DNA of 64,000 bases from Salminus brasiliensis (Eukaryota; Chordata; Actinopteri; Characiformes; Bryconidae): assembly GCF_030463535.1 (NCBI RefSeq), contig NC_132887.1:21780943-21844942 (forward strand), read 5' to 3'. Numbering within the stretch: position 1 is the first letter of the stretch; each line of letters starts with the position of its first letter. Both the position numbers and the translations under genes were made by a program. The notes beneath the pieces are model-generated. The model ran no database searches. It saw nothing but the letters and a program-made list of their open reading frames with translations, and had not been told where the DNA came from. Positions 1 to 63,599 of the stretch are shown piece after piece.

Positions 1-190
1 GAGGACTGATGTCCAGCACGGTTTGGACGTTTCCCTGCTCTGTGCTGTTAAAAGGAGAGTCATTAGCATTAGCCTCATAGTCCTTTCAGGAGGTTCCATA
101 TGACTGGTCATGCTAAAACCTCCTTGGAGAACTTGATAACATGGATTGGCCGGCTGATGGCACCATCTTTGACTTGGAGGTCACCAGCCT
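1..190 (-). other. Possible partial exon(s) of an unidentified neighbouring gene
   Basis: More GC-rich than its surroundings and open in several frames on both strands. On the minus strand one segment (about 1-82) reads DYEANANDSPFNSTEQGNVQ onward to the window edge, and another (about 97-177) reads GDLQVKDGAISRPIHVIKFS before a TGA. Both look protein-like but are in different frames and lack convincing splice sites. I do not recognise the product. The plus strand is also open, so even the strand is uncertain. Confidence 0.2.
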
Positions 191-977
191 CTCAGGGCTG
201 TTGCTCAGTCGTTGTGTGTTTAAAAAAGGTTTGAATTAGTAGAAGGAAACTAACAGGATTAGAGGAAGAAGGGCTTTAAAAAATGTTGGATCCCCGTTAG
301 GGTAGATTTAACCAGCCAAACACGGCCCTCTTCTACAGAACCTGGTAATTATCTGGTGAAGTGTGTTTGGGCAGGAAAATCACCAACTGTGCTGGACTCC
401 TGCAGGACTGCCACTGAAATATTTAAAAGTGTGGGTGGGTGGGTTTACATAGGTTTGTGGGTTTTGATGACGAGGCCCCTGAAGATGGGTTTTTTTTTTT
501 TGTTTTTGTTTTTTTCCTACTTGAAGATCAAACTAATATGCAATGAATCAGTATGTGAACAGGAACTATTAGTGTTTTTACTGATGATTTTAGAGGTTTT
601 TGCAAAGAACGGTATTTGTGAGTAATTGTGTTGATTGATCTGAAGACTTTACTAAGTTTCTGTGGTGTTCAGCATTAAGTGTGAGGACATGGGAGGAGAT
701 TTTTGCATTTCTGTATTTCTATCAAAGTATTTTCCAGGACAAATCGGACAAATTCTACCTTGAAACACTATGGGTTTTAGGGATCAGGTGAAAGTATTTC
801 TTGTCACAGAATGTATATATTTTAAAGTTTCTCATAAAAATCATGAAAAATGAACTGTTGCCCTGTCTTTTTTAGAAAAAAAGGCCATCACAGGAATCAG
901 GTGAAGTTTATCCACTCTGGGTTTACTAATGAATTGTAGAAGGTGAATGGATAATGGGATGCTGGGATCGATGTATA
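191..977. other. Intergenic stretch, nothing recognised
   Basis: AT-rich, with T-runs near 490-510. No exon, RNA gene or repeat family recognised. Confidence 0.5.
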
Positions 978-1400
978 TATGTATAGACAAAAGTTTTGAG
1001 ACACTTCATCCATTGTTTCTTCTGAAATCAAGGGTATTAAAAAAAGAGTTCGGTCTCTACTGTCTAGGGAAGAAGGCTGACTACTAGACTCATTCCAAAA
1101 ATATTGAATGAAGCACCAACCATCATTCTAGGGAACACAGTTCCACTGCTCCACAGCTCAATGCTGGGGGGCTTTATATCCCTCTAACCTATGCCTGGAT
1201 TTAGGCATGACGCCAATAGGGTCATGTTTATTAGTTCCAGAGAATCCTAGTCCATTTATTCTATTGGCAGTACTTCTCTACAGGGACTAGACGAGCTGTG
1301 TGTGTGTATTTGCACATATGTGTTGCAGCAATGGGTGCAAGTTGAAGTAGCTAAATGTGTGAAATAGAAGGTGTCCCCACAAACATTTGGACATCCAGTG
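978..1400 (+). mobile_element. Non-autonomous DNA element, family A, copy 1
   Basis: Starts GACAAAAGTTTTGAGACAC and ends GGTGTCCCCACAAACATTTGG, an imperfect terminal inverted repeat flanked by TATA-rich sequence. The middle (CAGTTCCACTGCTCCACAGC, TTGGCAGTACTTCTCTACAG) recurs at 10640-11045 and, reversed, at 15355-15785. No transposase. A common fish element about 420 bp long. Confidence 0.8.
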
Positions 1401-1476
1401 TATATAGGCTCTACCCATTTACCCTTTTACACTTTATCACAATCAGAATCATAGCTTTTAATAAAAACAAACAGTT

Positions 1477-1482
1477 TTTATT
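1477..1482 (-). terminator. Candidate polyadenylation signal (AATAAA) of the kinase gene
   Basis: On the minus strand AATAAA lies about 2.05 kb after the stop codon, just before a DNA-element copy (978-1400). An ATTAAA variant at 2916-2921 is an alternative. The interval 1450-3526 is AT-rich, without coding signal or recognisable repeats, and reads as a 3' UTR. Transcript data would decide. Confidence 0.35.
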
Positions 1483-3526
1483 TCAGTGGTCTAGGATCAC
1501 TTAGGAGAAGCCCCAGATAGCTCCCTCCTATGGAATAACATTTTTTCCAGACTTGGAAAAGAACCAAAGAACTTTCCAACAAAATCTACTTTGCCCTCTT
1601 GTGGTTACTGAAGATGCTGCAAATCCTCTCATAAACTGTAGGCATTCTGCAGCCTGTTGGCAGTGATAAAGTTACAATAATCAAATAACCAAACAAACAG
1701 TGTACATATGAAAATACTGTGTAGCTACATACTGTAATTGTTAGTCCAGAGTAAAATCTATATGGATTTCAATATGAACGTACAGTGTTCATTTTCCTGG
1801 TTAAAAGTAAAGGTAATTCTATCTATCGTCCCAATAAAGATGCAGATGTATCTGTAATAAAGAGAAAGAAAGATGCAAATGAAACAAACAAAATAAGTCA
1901 AACATTTCTTTGCAAGTATACGGCGTTACAGATAAGCTACGAGGTTCAATATATAGTCTGAAAAAGTCCACTTTAAATGGCAGCTGAAAAATGTAGAACT
2001 AAAAGGATTATCATAAATTTCAGAAATACTCGACTTTAGGAACTTTCACATTCTCTAATGAATTCCTTGAACTTGTATAAAGATGGCTTATCAGTAATCC
2101 CTGACCATACCAAACAAAAATCATCATTCAACAAGTGTATTTTACAAATATATAAAACAAAAAACTAAATTCTGACTAATTTGAAATGTTAAATCTTTCT
2201 GTTCCAACAAGAAAAATGTGGTGTTACTCCAATAGTAAATCAATTCTGATGTCATTTCACATCATATGAATATCAATAACAAGCCATATAACATCAGATA
2301 AGATGCTCACTGATTGACAGGACAGTGTTGAATAGTACACTAAATTGTGTGCTGCCTGACTGTACAACACCAACGTGTTCAATCACAGTCAGAATGTGGT
2401 GAGGAATTTGAAGCCACCCACGCCACGTTGTGCAGCTTTTAAGTCAGAACTAAAACACTGCACAACACGTGGTAAGTGTGTCGGGGGGAAAAAACTAAAG
2501 AACTAAATTATATAAAATATGAAATAGAAGTCAACTTTGAAATACTAGGAAAGTAACATCAAACAAGTAGGTCTATTATACAAAAGAAAACACATCACAC
2601 ACTGGTAGTGCATCTTATTTTCTTCCCAAAAAGCAGCCACAACAATCCCAGCTAACGATGTGATGCCCCCAAATCACTCTCAAAACCACTGTCCTTACAG
2701 TACTCTGAGCATGTTATCCACTAACACACCTCGAACAATGAGGCACCACATTTTACCAAAGTGTTGGCTTCCAAAATTAAAACCAGACAAAACAAAAAGA
2801 ACAAAACACTGTCCAATTTGTGGAGGCTTTGGCATTATTTTCCAGTTTAACTCCCATTAGCATCAATTAACCTGCAATGTCAAAAGCATCTCTTTCTCCG
2901 GCATCTATTTGTCTTTTTAATCCAATTCAATTTCAGTAATCATTTCCAATGCTTTGTTAAATACTCTCAGTTGCAAAGCTGTAATTTGGGTTATGAATCT
3001 GAATCACTTTTGTAACCACGTGGTGTGGGTTTTAACATTGCTGCCTGTTCTTTTGTCTAAGGAAAAACCTCTCTCAGTTTCTCTCGACAAGCTCTTAAAA
3101 AAGCTTCTCTGGACACTTTCTCAAAGAGATCATTGTCTATGCACTGATCTAACTCTAATGCTGGTACATTAAAAGATTGTACAGGGCATTTTAAAATAAA
3201 CTCGTTTTCACAGTGTTGACTGCAAATGACAATCCAGTGTAAATGAGGCTGAGGGGCCAAGGACTTGCTATTAGCTTTGTGCAAGTTCTAATAGAAACCA
3301 CCAGCCAGTAGAACCTTCATGTGTATCATCTCTACAGTAGCAATGCCGAGTGTCTGTTCTTCAGCAGGAACTCTCTGCCTCCTGCTTCCAAAACAATTCC
3401 AGTGTACAACATACAAAAAGATCACACAGAAATGTCTGCTGATTCATGGGGCAACCTGAATGTAATGAGGTGCTGGGTATTTTTCAGTATACTGCGGTGC
3501 TTTAGTCAGTGCGAGAATCAGAAATG
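1483..3526 (-). other. Probable 3' UTR of the kinase gene
   Basis: AT-rich sequence directly downstream of the stop codon, with no plausible exon or repeat family that I recognise. The end is inferred only from the candidate poly(A) signal. Confidence 0.4.
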
Positions 3527-53601
<50,075 letters not shown>

Positions 53602-53836
53602 CTACAGAGAAATAAATACAGACAGAGAAAAACAGAGAGATGGAGGGATAAATTATGTTACAATCTCTAAGCTTATATGAACATTTAAAGGAAAAAACAA
53701 TACAGAAGGAGGCCTTACAGAGAAATAAATGTATGATTATAGAATTAACACACAGAAATAATATATAATGACCATAAGATCCAGTATAGCATTGGTAAGC
53801 AAATAGAAATGCACTGTGTGTGCAGCAACTCTGAGC

Positions 53837-54151
53837 CCGTTTACACCTGGTCACTTCAAGCGTCTGAGTATCAGGATCATATCTGGATTAGGTCAAGTAT
53901 TAACGCACCCAAGACACATTTAAAATAGATCCAGTCCAAGTAAACGCTTCCGTCTCTCCAAGACGCATTCGAAAAAACCACAGTCTGCCCCAGTACAAAT
54001 AAAACCCCAGTAATGATTGCAGCAAAACGAGAAAATTTGCATTACCGGAGATGCATGTGACTACCCAGTGTAAATACATGTGGTCTTATCAAGCAATCTT
54101 ATCAAGATACACACCAAATGCTAGTCACATGAAGTGACCAGGTGTAAACGG
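53837..54151. mobile_element. Miniature DNA element with perfect 22-bp terminal inverted repeats
   Basis: The 22 bp at 53837-53858 (beginning CCGTTTACACCTGGTCACTT) are perfectly complementary to 54130-54151 (ending CAGGTGTAAACGG). 315 bp, non-coding. Lies 235 bp upstream of exon 2. Confidence 0.9.
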
Positions 54152-55737
54152 TCTCTGTGTTTTCCTTTAAGCTGTTTTAGGGATCTCCTAAAACTCTTGT
54201 TGCTTGTTTTGGTATCAAAATTAGGTTATTTTGTCCCTTAATTTAATCTGAGTCTCCTAAAGCACCCCATATAAAACAACTTTCAAGCAGTTCACCAAAC
54301 CAGACTAACTTTCCTTTCATGGGGATAGAACTGAAAACACTACTGATGTCTTGGAGGGATTTTCTTCTATTATGTTTTTTTTAAAGGTCGATATACTTGA
54401 GAAACATTAATAATAATACAAAAACAGCACATCACCTGCTGCCCTAGTGCTTCCTTTACTGAATGTCAGCCTATCTATATTTGATCTACTTCTTTAGGGT
54501 CCCAGCAGATTCCCTGGCTGCCTGCCTTTTCTTAGCTGGAGGCTAAGGACCCCATCCTGTTTGCTGACAGAACATAAAATTTCTCTATTTGAGTGGAAGC
54601 AGTTGAAACTCCATCCCGGCACCCCCTGTCCCGCCACTATTCTCCATGCAGAAAAACTATCCTTGAGTTTCAATAACATCAGCTGTAAGCAATTAAAATG
54701 TAAAGTCTTTGGCAGGGCACTTCCCATGCTGATCGTGGTTGAAGAGACTAGGGATCAAGAGAGCCAGGTTGTAGACTATATAATTGATGTCAATTCATTT
54801 TAGAAATGTAAGAAAGTGTGGTACTGCCTGTTTTTTCTTCTTCTAAAGAAACATGAAGACAAGCTTTTGGACAGCTATGAAGAACAGGTGAATGTGTGAA
54901 AGTGATATGACGTTTACAATGCCATTTGGAATGAACCTTTTGCATGAAGTTCAGTACTTCTTTGTAAATGTATGTGATATCAGTGGGCACCACTCACTCA
55001 TTTGTAAGCTGAACTGAGAAAGAAAGGAAATAAAAAGCTTGGGACTTTTCCTGCACAAAACCACTTGGATAAACATCCTAATCTGGTTAGGGTGTTTTTT
55101 AGTTCATTCCTATCATGGTAATACTTCTGAAAACAAATCTCCCAAAACAGGAAAACTGCCATTAAAAAGTTATTTCCATTGTGTTACAGTATTTACATAT
55201 GGTATTACTTTGTCTTAGATGGTTCAGAGGACAAATGTAGAAACGCTGTGATCTATTCACTGGCTGGAGATGAACATCCAAATCCTGTTGACACTGTCAA
55301 ACCCAATGTGCCGTCTGAAATGCAGTCTCAGACGTTGGCTTTATCCCCTTAACTCATCAAAATCTGCTACCAGAGTAGTGTGCTAAACCACTCTAGACCA
55401 TTTGTGAGATTATTTCAGTGAACGAAACAGGCTTTATTTCAACTGATGCGCCGTGCCTTTGCCATTTACCAGCCAAAACAAAAGCTAAAGTTGGCTTCTA
55501 TTTCTAAACCTCTAGTCCACCTTATATAAAAAGTTTAGCTTAGAGTTAGCTTAGAGTCTTGCAGTAAAGTGAAACAAAATACTGTAGTTAAAGAGTTAAT
55601 TAATCTAGAGTTAGAGTACTATAGTACTATGAGTACTAGAGTACTATGGTCACCTTATTGTCTTGTGTTTAGTAATGTCTAAAGCCTAAAGGTATCTTTA
55701 AACTATTGGTCTATTCTAACTAGCTAAGGTTTTCTTG

Positions 55738-55802
55738 GGTAAATAGCAAAGCACTTTGTAAGTCGCTCTGGATTAGAGCGTCTGCTAAATGCTGTAAATG
55801 TA
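55738..55802 (+). mobile_element. SINE, family D, tail only
   Basis: GCACTTTGTAAGTCGCTCTG, GATTAGAGCGTCTGCTAAAT, GCTGTAAATGTAA. The best-preserved copy of the tail in the window. Confidence 0.8.
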
Positions 55803-58062
55803 ATCTATCAGAATTGATTTAAACTCTCCAGTCTTCTATTAAATGTATGAAATGAAAAAAATGTTACGAAAATAGTGATTTACTGGTATTTACTGTTTTG
55901 TATTAGCACATTTTACCTAAGTTGTGCGGCTCAGATTGGATCTGTATCGGCTGACAGTCAGAATTAAAAGACTTGATCGGGACATCCCTAATTTTGATTC
56001 AATGAAATTAATATTAATAGCAAATTAATAGGAAATGTGCTCTGAAATGTGCTTTAAAATATGCTGAAAATGATTCCACCTTATTTTGTTTCCCATGCAC
56101 GATCTTTGCACTTATGTAATTATACTATATATTATATAATATAGAATTTCACTTAATAAAATAAATAATAATAATAAAATTAACAAAACACAACCTGTGT
56201 TAAATCAGCACAACTAGTGTAACATTAATACTAACACTGGAACATTTGCTGTGCATACATCAGTGGTGGACAAAACAAGAGGTGGGAAAGAATATGGTGT
56301 TGTTAAACAGAGACAATATTATGAAAGACACAATTAAGAAAAAAAATGAGAATTGAATTAGATTTTTTCATTAACAGTTCTTGATTGTTTAAATTGAGAG
56401 GTCACTTTAGGTATATGTTCTCTAACATTGGAGCACTTGAGGAAGCTTATTTCTACAGCCTTGCACTTGTTACATATGGCATTACTTTGTCTTTGGCTGA
56501 TTTGAATGCGATTGTAGAAATGCTGTGATATTTTCTTTAGCTGGAGAAACGGCTATTTTGAATCACATAATCAAATTACTGTACATTATGGGGCGTCTGG
56601 AACTTCCACCTAGCAGCCCCGTAGACACCAATCAGAAACCTGAGTACAGCCGAGAACACAGCCATTTGAGAAGAAAATGAACTTTTCAGGGAAAAGAATC
56701 ATATCAGGAGTAAGTGATATCCATTATGAAACAGAAAATGTAGTGTTATCCAAGGATAATTATCCATGATTGACTGTCTAAGTGAGTTTTTCTTACGTTA
56801 CCTGCCGCTTTCCAGCTGCTCAGCTCTGCTTTTGGACTGCTCGGCTCAGTAAGCGGTATGATGTCATTTGCTTATAAGAAAACTGATAGATTACTTTCCT
56901 TCTTTCCAGATGTAGAGGGTGATTTTAGAATTTCTGCAATGTTTTCTCCTAAGATACAATCCCGTCACATTTACAAGGTACAAATCTCCAATCTTTTGCT
57001 TAACCTTAAATAGCTGCACAGACAAAGCAGTATGTTAAGCTAACTTTATGGCATGATAAGCAATGTCATGAGAGAAGAATTATCTCAGTTGTATAGTGTT
57101 ACGTCACCAACAGCATAAAATCCCAACCATGAAGAAACAGATAAAAACACCCAGTATTTCACAGTTTCCCTTTATTTGGAGCTTAAGGGTACTGAGTCTT
57201 AAATATGTCCTCTGATGAAAGGAAGTGGATCTCTGCTCTTAGCAGACTGACTGCATGAGGCCGATAAAAATAGACATAAGGCCAATTTGGAAACAAAAGT
57301 CACTGAGAATTAGCAATTATATGCATCACACTGAAGAGTGTGAACTCAAAAGGGAAATAAGCCAAAATAGACTGATATATATTACTACTACTAGACTTTA
57401 GCCCCCAGGGTGCGTCATGTGACAAAGAAACCATGTGGTCTCTACCCTCAACAACACAATGATAACTTGTTACTGACCAAAAAAGGGAAACTACTATAAT
57501 AGCTGGCCATCATTTTGGACAAGTTAAAATTTAATTACCCCCCCCCCCCAACAGAATGTCATCAAATAACAATAACATCTGTATAGCCTGATGATGACAC
57601 ATAGTCACACTGCTGACATTTAGACTGATTTTTGTGGTAGAAGCTAATCTTGTGGTAGAAGCTAATCTTACTTGCTCTAATTTTTTGGAGGAACTGTGAG
57701 GGTAAGAAACCTTTACAGGATGTTACACAAATCCTGATATGGGCTTTGTGGGCTGATGCCAATATCCGATGCTTTGGGCATACTCTACCTGCTGCTACCT
57801 GTTCATCATCAAATATTAGTCTGAAATATCAGTGGGGGTTGGGTTAGTTTTCTGACAGTATTTTTGTTAGTCTTACTACATTATTGATCTCAAAAACAAC
57901 AAAACAACAGAATATAGTATTCACTTGTATAAGCTCACTATGAGGTTTTAGTCCTGTTATTTTTTGATGTCATCCATGACTGCCATTAAGTGCCATTAAC
58001 ACAGCAATGTTTAACAGCACAACATTAGATTAGATGTAGACAGTTTACATGTCTGTTTAAAC

Positions 58063-58470
58063 CAGGGGTCAGAAATCCTATTCACAAAGGGCCGGCGAGG
58101 CAGCAGGATTTCATTCCATTAAAGTAGAAGCACACGTGACTCTACTGGTTTAATCAACTAGTCTCAGTATTTTCAACTCATACACACACACTTAAAAAAA
58201 AACATACTATGTGCAATACCCCCCCACGTGCAATTAAGAGCCATTTGCTGTAAATAATATTGTTATTGCTTTTTAAATTCTTATTTATATTGTGTACATA
58301 GTGTAAATTATTTATCTACATTTTTGTAACTGAGTGTCTTGCTATCCCTTTCTGCTGCTCTTATCTTATCTTATCTTAACAACTGGCTAGTTAAACAGAT
58401 GTGCTCCTGCTTGGTTGGTATCCAAACCTTTACGGGTGAAGCCCTTTACGGATAAGACTGGTGACCCCTG
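58063..58470. mobile_element. Non-autonomous hAT-like element
   Basis: Ends CAGGGGTCAGAAATC and GACTGGTGACCCCTG share inverted CAGGGGTCA. The flanking 8-mers GTTTAAAC and GTTTAGAC differ by one base, fitting the 8-bp target duplication of hAT transposons. Interior contains a pentameric TTATC run near 58362-58378. No transposase. Confidence 0.82.
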
Positions 58471-59034
58471 GTTTAGACAATCACTGAAATAACTAAAACT
58501 AAAATCTTACTGAATTCTTTTAAATATTACTGAATAAAAAGTGAATTAGCATTAAACTTGTGCCATGCTCAAATTGATAAATCAATTTAATTTCAATGTT
58601 TATTGTTAGCACAATATAATATAGAAAAAAATATAAAAGCTTGATTTAAATCATAAAATGATTTAATCATGATTTAGTCTTGATGTTTTTAGACTTATGT
58701 CTGGTGACTGATCGTGTTCAATTTACTAACCAAATCCTGTTGTTGACCGTTTATTTTTCCTCATTTCTTGTCCATGTTTACTGAGCGTTTTCTCTACTCT
58801 CTGAGGAGGGCAATAAGGGGGTCTTTAAAATGTGAGAGAAATGGCAAATGTGGCATGAGATTGGCATTGTTGTTGTTATGCAACATAAACTATCTGCAGC
58901 AAACTATCTGCCCCAACAGTAAAATGAATAAATTACCTCATATTTTGTTTCATGCTTTTTTTCTGAATTTTATTCTGATTAGTCTGTGCACTCGTTGTCT
59001 AATTACAGAGATGTGTGAGTGTTTTTTTCAATGG

Positions 59035-59150
59035 TTTAAAAAAAACTCACTATTACAAACATTGGTTCTTTATAGATCCAAGTGTGATTCCTCTATGGCA
59101 TCGCTAATAGAGCCATTTGTAGCATCTTTATTTTTAAGACTGTAGATGGA
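59035..59150. repeat. GGTTC-type repeat fragment
   Basis: CATTGGTTCTTTATAGATCC, TCCTCTATGGCATCGCTAAT and TTTTTAAGACTGTAG, the same type as 37325-37470, in intron 1. Confidence 0.45.
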
Positions 59151-60029
59151 ATGGGATTTGTGCTATTACTATTACCAGTGTTTCTCAGAGATGTAGTCCC
59201 ATCCGAATCCACCATGTGAGACATTTTTACGGACTGTGAGCTCACGTATCAGTAAAGAACCTGGCAGCTTGCACATTCTATAAAACAAAGCACTGAAATA
59301 ACTCCAGGTTATATTAATCCCATGTGAGTTGCCATGCAGTAAATGCTTCCTCGTATCCTGTTGGAAACGAGTCTGTGAAGTTCATAAGCATGGAGGCACT
59401 CAAAGAGGCTTTTAGTTGTATTCTCTGGAACAAATTAAACTGTGACTGTGCCGTTCTCCATCTACTGTACAGACATTAAATGTAAAGTGACAGAAAAAAG
59501 AGGATTTTCTGCAGCAAAGGTGACTGTTAATGTAAATTGTAAGTTAGTTAATGACAACGCTAATGACAGTGCATGAAAACAGACAGGTAAATTGTTAGGG
59601 GAAATAAAATGATTCAGGAATTAGGGTATTACATTAAAATTATAATCGACAGCAATTGGCAAATCAAATACCACCACCCCCTACACACACACACTGCCAC
59701 TACATTTTACATTACATTACTACCTTCAAATGGAAAACTCACCCCATCCAAATACTATCTAGTGTTAGCTTGGTGAAAGTAAGTACACTCTTGACCTCGG
59801 ACTGGACTTGAAGAATGTTTTGGTGCAGAACTCACAGATTCATCCTTCAGCAAGATTAAAGATATCACCCAAGTGTCAGTTCTGGCTACTCTTCTAATGT
59901 TACCATGCCAAGACAGAATAAGCTGCTTCATTAGCATATGTGACAGGCTCTGATTTGTTTCCAAGCCATGTGGCGTTTAGCCCACCTGTTTGACCAACTT
60001 TGTGAGAGGAAGCACATCTGACAAACACA

Positions 60030-60200
60030 CAGCTGGGCTCAGTTAGCCACGTGACCCATCACCCTCCTCTCCGCGAACCTGCCAACACGCCTCACTGGAA
60101 AGCTGTCCCTGTTTTCGGGGAACATCCAGAGGATTATGTGCCCCGCAGACTCATCTGCCGAGCAAGTGTCAGACCCTGATGATGATAGGCTTGATCATCT
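60030..60200. promoter_or_regulatory. GC-rich block in intron 1, possible conserved element
   Basis: CCACGTGACCCATCACCCTC, CTCCGCGAACCTGCC and TGCCGAGCAAGTGTCAGACC stand out from AT-rich flanks. CACGTG is an E-box (MITF-type site TCACGTG-like on one strand). No repeat family recognised. Regulatory role is a guess. Confidence 0.25.
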
Positions 60201-62097
60201 CAGGAGTGTAGTGGTCTGCTCAACACTTCTATAATAGGCCTATTAGAAAGGATACATTAATCTTTAATAAGCTATAAACCATTAGTATTTTCTAACATTG
60301 CGTTTGGAATGTCTTTGGTGGTCTGGCACATGTATGCTAGGTGTTTTTTATAGATTATCATTAAAAGTAGCATTTAATGAGCTCACACTGTTTTGTGAAT
60401 ATAGCTAGACTGTTAATCGTTTCCATCTGATACAGAGGGGAAAAAAAAGTTAGAGTGTAAAATAACACCCTTTATTATACCCTTCATAATACCCTTCCTA
60501 GTAGCCTTGACACAGTGGGCAACTTCAGCACTCGCTGAGAGGCCAGGTTTAGCATATGGGCATAGTATTCTACATGTAGGAATTTTCCAACTTCAGCAGC
60601 AACAGCTACGTTGGAGCGTTATCAGTAACTAAAGCTAAAGCTGTTCCTCTCACTCACTGTTGGAAGCACATGAGACGCTAGCTGCCACCGATAAAACGTA
60701 AACAGTTACGGTGACATACAATTATGTGGTAATGGATGTCCGAACAGACAATCAAATGAACAAATAGACAAGTGGACGAATTAATGAGCAGAAATGGATT
60801 AGATATGAATTTACTCACTAGTTACTCATGGACTGAAAGGATGTGGAAAACAGAGCTTTGTTAAAGTTGTGTGAGTGGAACACGCCCCATCAGCCTTGTG
60901 ATTGTGAGAGTATGCTTATGTGAGCAGTACTCAAGACTATCCTAACCTCACAGTTTGCATCTAAAGGGGAAAAATACAGTGTTATATATGGGCTATTTAT
61001 TGGTTGATAAAACACATACTTTGTACATGCATGTTGTTTGCCCTCAAAAGTAAGATTATCCTACTTGGTAAGAAAATGTTTATTTAGTGATGTTTTGGGG
61101 CTGTTGGCGGGCAACACAGACTTTCAACTCCCTCCAAAGGTTTTCTATGGAGTTGAAATACTGTTTTTCCCCACTGTAAGTACTCAGAAGTAATCAGGTT
61201 GCTTTCAAATATGAGGAATGAGCCATGGTTCCAGGCAAATCAGCTACAAATTTCTTTTAAATTACTCCTGATCTAAATTGATGCCAGGTATGGACTCAGT
61301 TTCAGAGAACAAATTTACCTTGGTTGGGAACATCATCCACATCTAAGGTGAGATCCTCAAATGTAACACATGTAACACCTATCCCTGGGTCTTATTACAG
61401 CCTACACAGCATGCTTCCTCTGCGGGGAACCGCAGCGGTTATTTTTGTCCACAACGTCCAGAATTGATTTTTTCCTGTGACCATAGCGCCCTAGTTCAGT
61501 TAAGGCTAATCCTGCTTCGAAGACACAGCAATCAAACCGGGTTGAAAGACAGAGAAAAGGCCTTTGTGTAGTGTTGTGAAGGGGTGAAACTGACACTAAA
61601 GGCACTATGTCAGAGATTGGGCCACATTACAATGTATTAGGAAAGAGACCAGCCTGAAGGCAAATTCAAGCATTTGCCTTCAGTTTTGCTCCATTCCATG
61701 TGTGACTGCAGTGAGTTCAAATCCATCTCTCTAGAGCATAATGTTTGAGGTGTCATGCTCTTATATGCATTAGTGTTGTTTATCCAGATGAGGCCATACA
61801 TTTTACAGCAGGGCATATCTTTATATACATTATGAATTGAGTAAGCCACTACCTAAAAAACTTACAGCCTTCTCCTGCTTATTCGGCCTCGGTTATTTTC
61901 ATTTTTAAAGTGCTAGGCAGCTGCTTAGAGGACACTTGGCTGCTAATGTTTGGGACAAAGTTTGAAAAATCAGAGTGTTTGTAAAGCTTTAGAAATTATC
62001 TGGGCTTTCCTAACAATGACTGCAAATTGAGCCCTGTAAAATAGCCCTACAAGCTAATTAAGGTCTGACTTAAGTTATGTCAGTCCTCAAATATACT

Positions 62098-62259
62098 GGG
62101 GTGCCCAAACATTTGCATGGGGCTTTTTTCTTTTTACACTAAATCAATACAAAGCAAAAACAACATGCTGATATTGCTTGGTGTTGGAATGTTGAAAAGA
62201 TTCATCTTTGACTTCACGACTTTTGGAAATTTGACCAGGGCTGTCCAGACATTTGCATG
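62098..62259. repeat. Short interspersed element with similar ends
   Basis: GGGGTGCCCAAACATTTGCA (62098 on) and GGGCTGTCCAGACATTTGCA (62238 on) are directly repeated 22-bp ends around an AT-rich core. I recall this end sequence as common in fish genomes. Confidence 0.5.
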
Positions 62260-63599
62260 CTACTAACTTATCATTTAATATGAAGCCTAGAATAAGAACA
62301 TACAATAAACAAATATAGAATTTCCCACATAGGTGTTTACATTATTCCTTGAAGCAAACTTATCAGTTTTAAATTACACACTCGCTTTCAAGACAGCATT
62401 GGAAGCCAAGGCATATGACTAGAAAACATATGCTATTTTAGAAATAGACTATTTCTATTTTAAAAATAGACTGTTTCTAGTGAGGTGATAAGAGAAAGGG
62501 CAGTAAAGGGATAATAAAAAAAAAACAGCTTGTATATCAACAGTTTAAAGTACAAGCTAATTAAGTATTGAAAGCGCTTTTCCATCAGCTTCCATCAGGC
62601 TTTCCAAAATCCCACAGATTCAAAAACCCAAGAACAGCAGCCTTGTACCAAGTATGTAATACTTAATGGCTTAAGAAAATGTGCAAATATGTGGGCTTGG
62701 CTGTGGAGTGTAAAATTCCCTGTGATAAATGGGACAGCTCATGAAACCAAAAAAACACACATGTGTAGCGCATTCGTTAAGGTTATTAATTACCCAAAAG
62801 AAGCTCAAACCCAACAGTAATGATTGCGATTCACCAACCATTAGCACACTGGTTACATACTTGGCTGTGTGAACAGCAAAATGGAACCACACTGTCTGCA
62901 CAAATGTTTTTCGTATCAAGGCAGTTTGGTATGGGGTTTTTCGGGGATGTCACATAACACAAATTTCTCAGGTGTTTATATGGATTTATATGGATGGTTT
63001 ATAAGGAAACTAAATGCATTGCCTGGGACTCATTTCACATTGTTATAAATGCTCACAACTGAATACTGGAACCTTTAATCTATAAGGAAACAGCTGCTAA
63101 TATGGTGCTGATACCTATATCCTTCTTCTGACAGGTTGTGATTCATATTAGCATAGGATTCAATAAAAAATTGTCATTTACCACTACATGTTCTGCAAGC
63201 ATCTGCAAGTACAAAAAACCCAGACCCAGAACCTGGCCTGTCACTTCTTTTTATTGGCTTTTAAGTAACACTGGATTTTTTCTTTTGGTGGCAGTTGGGG
63301 CGCACTTTCCTCAGGATAAATAATTGTTAGAGTAACAATAGCCAGAAAATGCATCAAAAGCATGGTTGATGCACAGATCAGATCTGTTCGTTAGATATCA
63401 TAGATAGAATCAGCTTCTAACTAACAGATCAAGTACTTCGGTCAAGCAACACCCACACAAGCGTATCTGAATACACAGACCGAACCTGACCTGACCTAGC
63501 AATTCAGCAATGCCAGTTCCACTGTGCCCTTCACACTCTCACTCTGTGAGTTTACTTAAATAGTTCACTCATGCTCTAATGCATGCAAAGCAAGCCATC

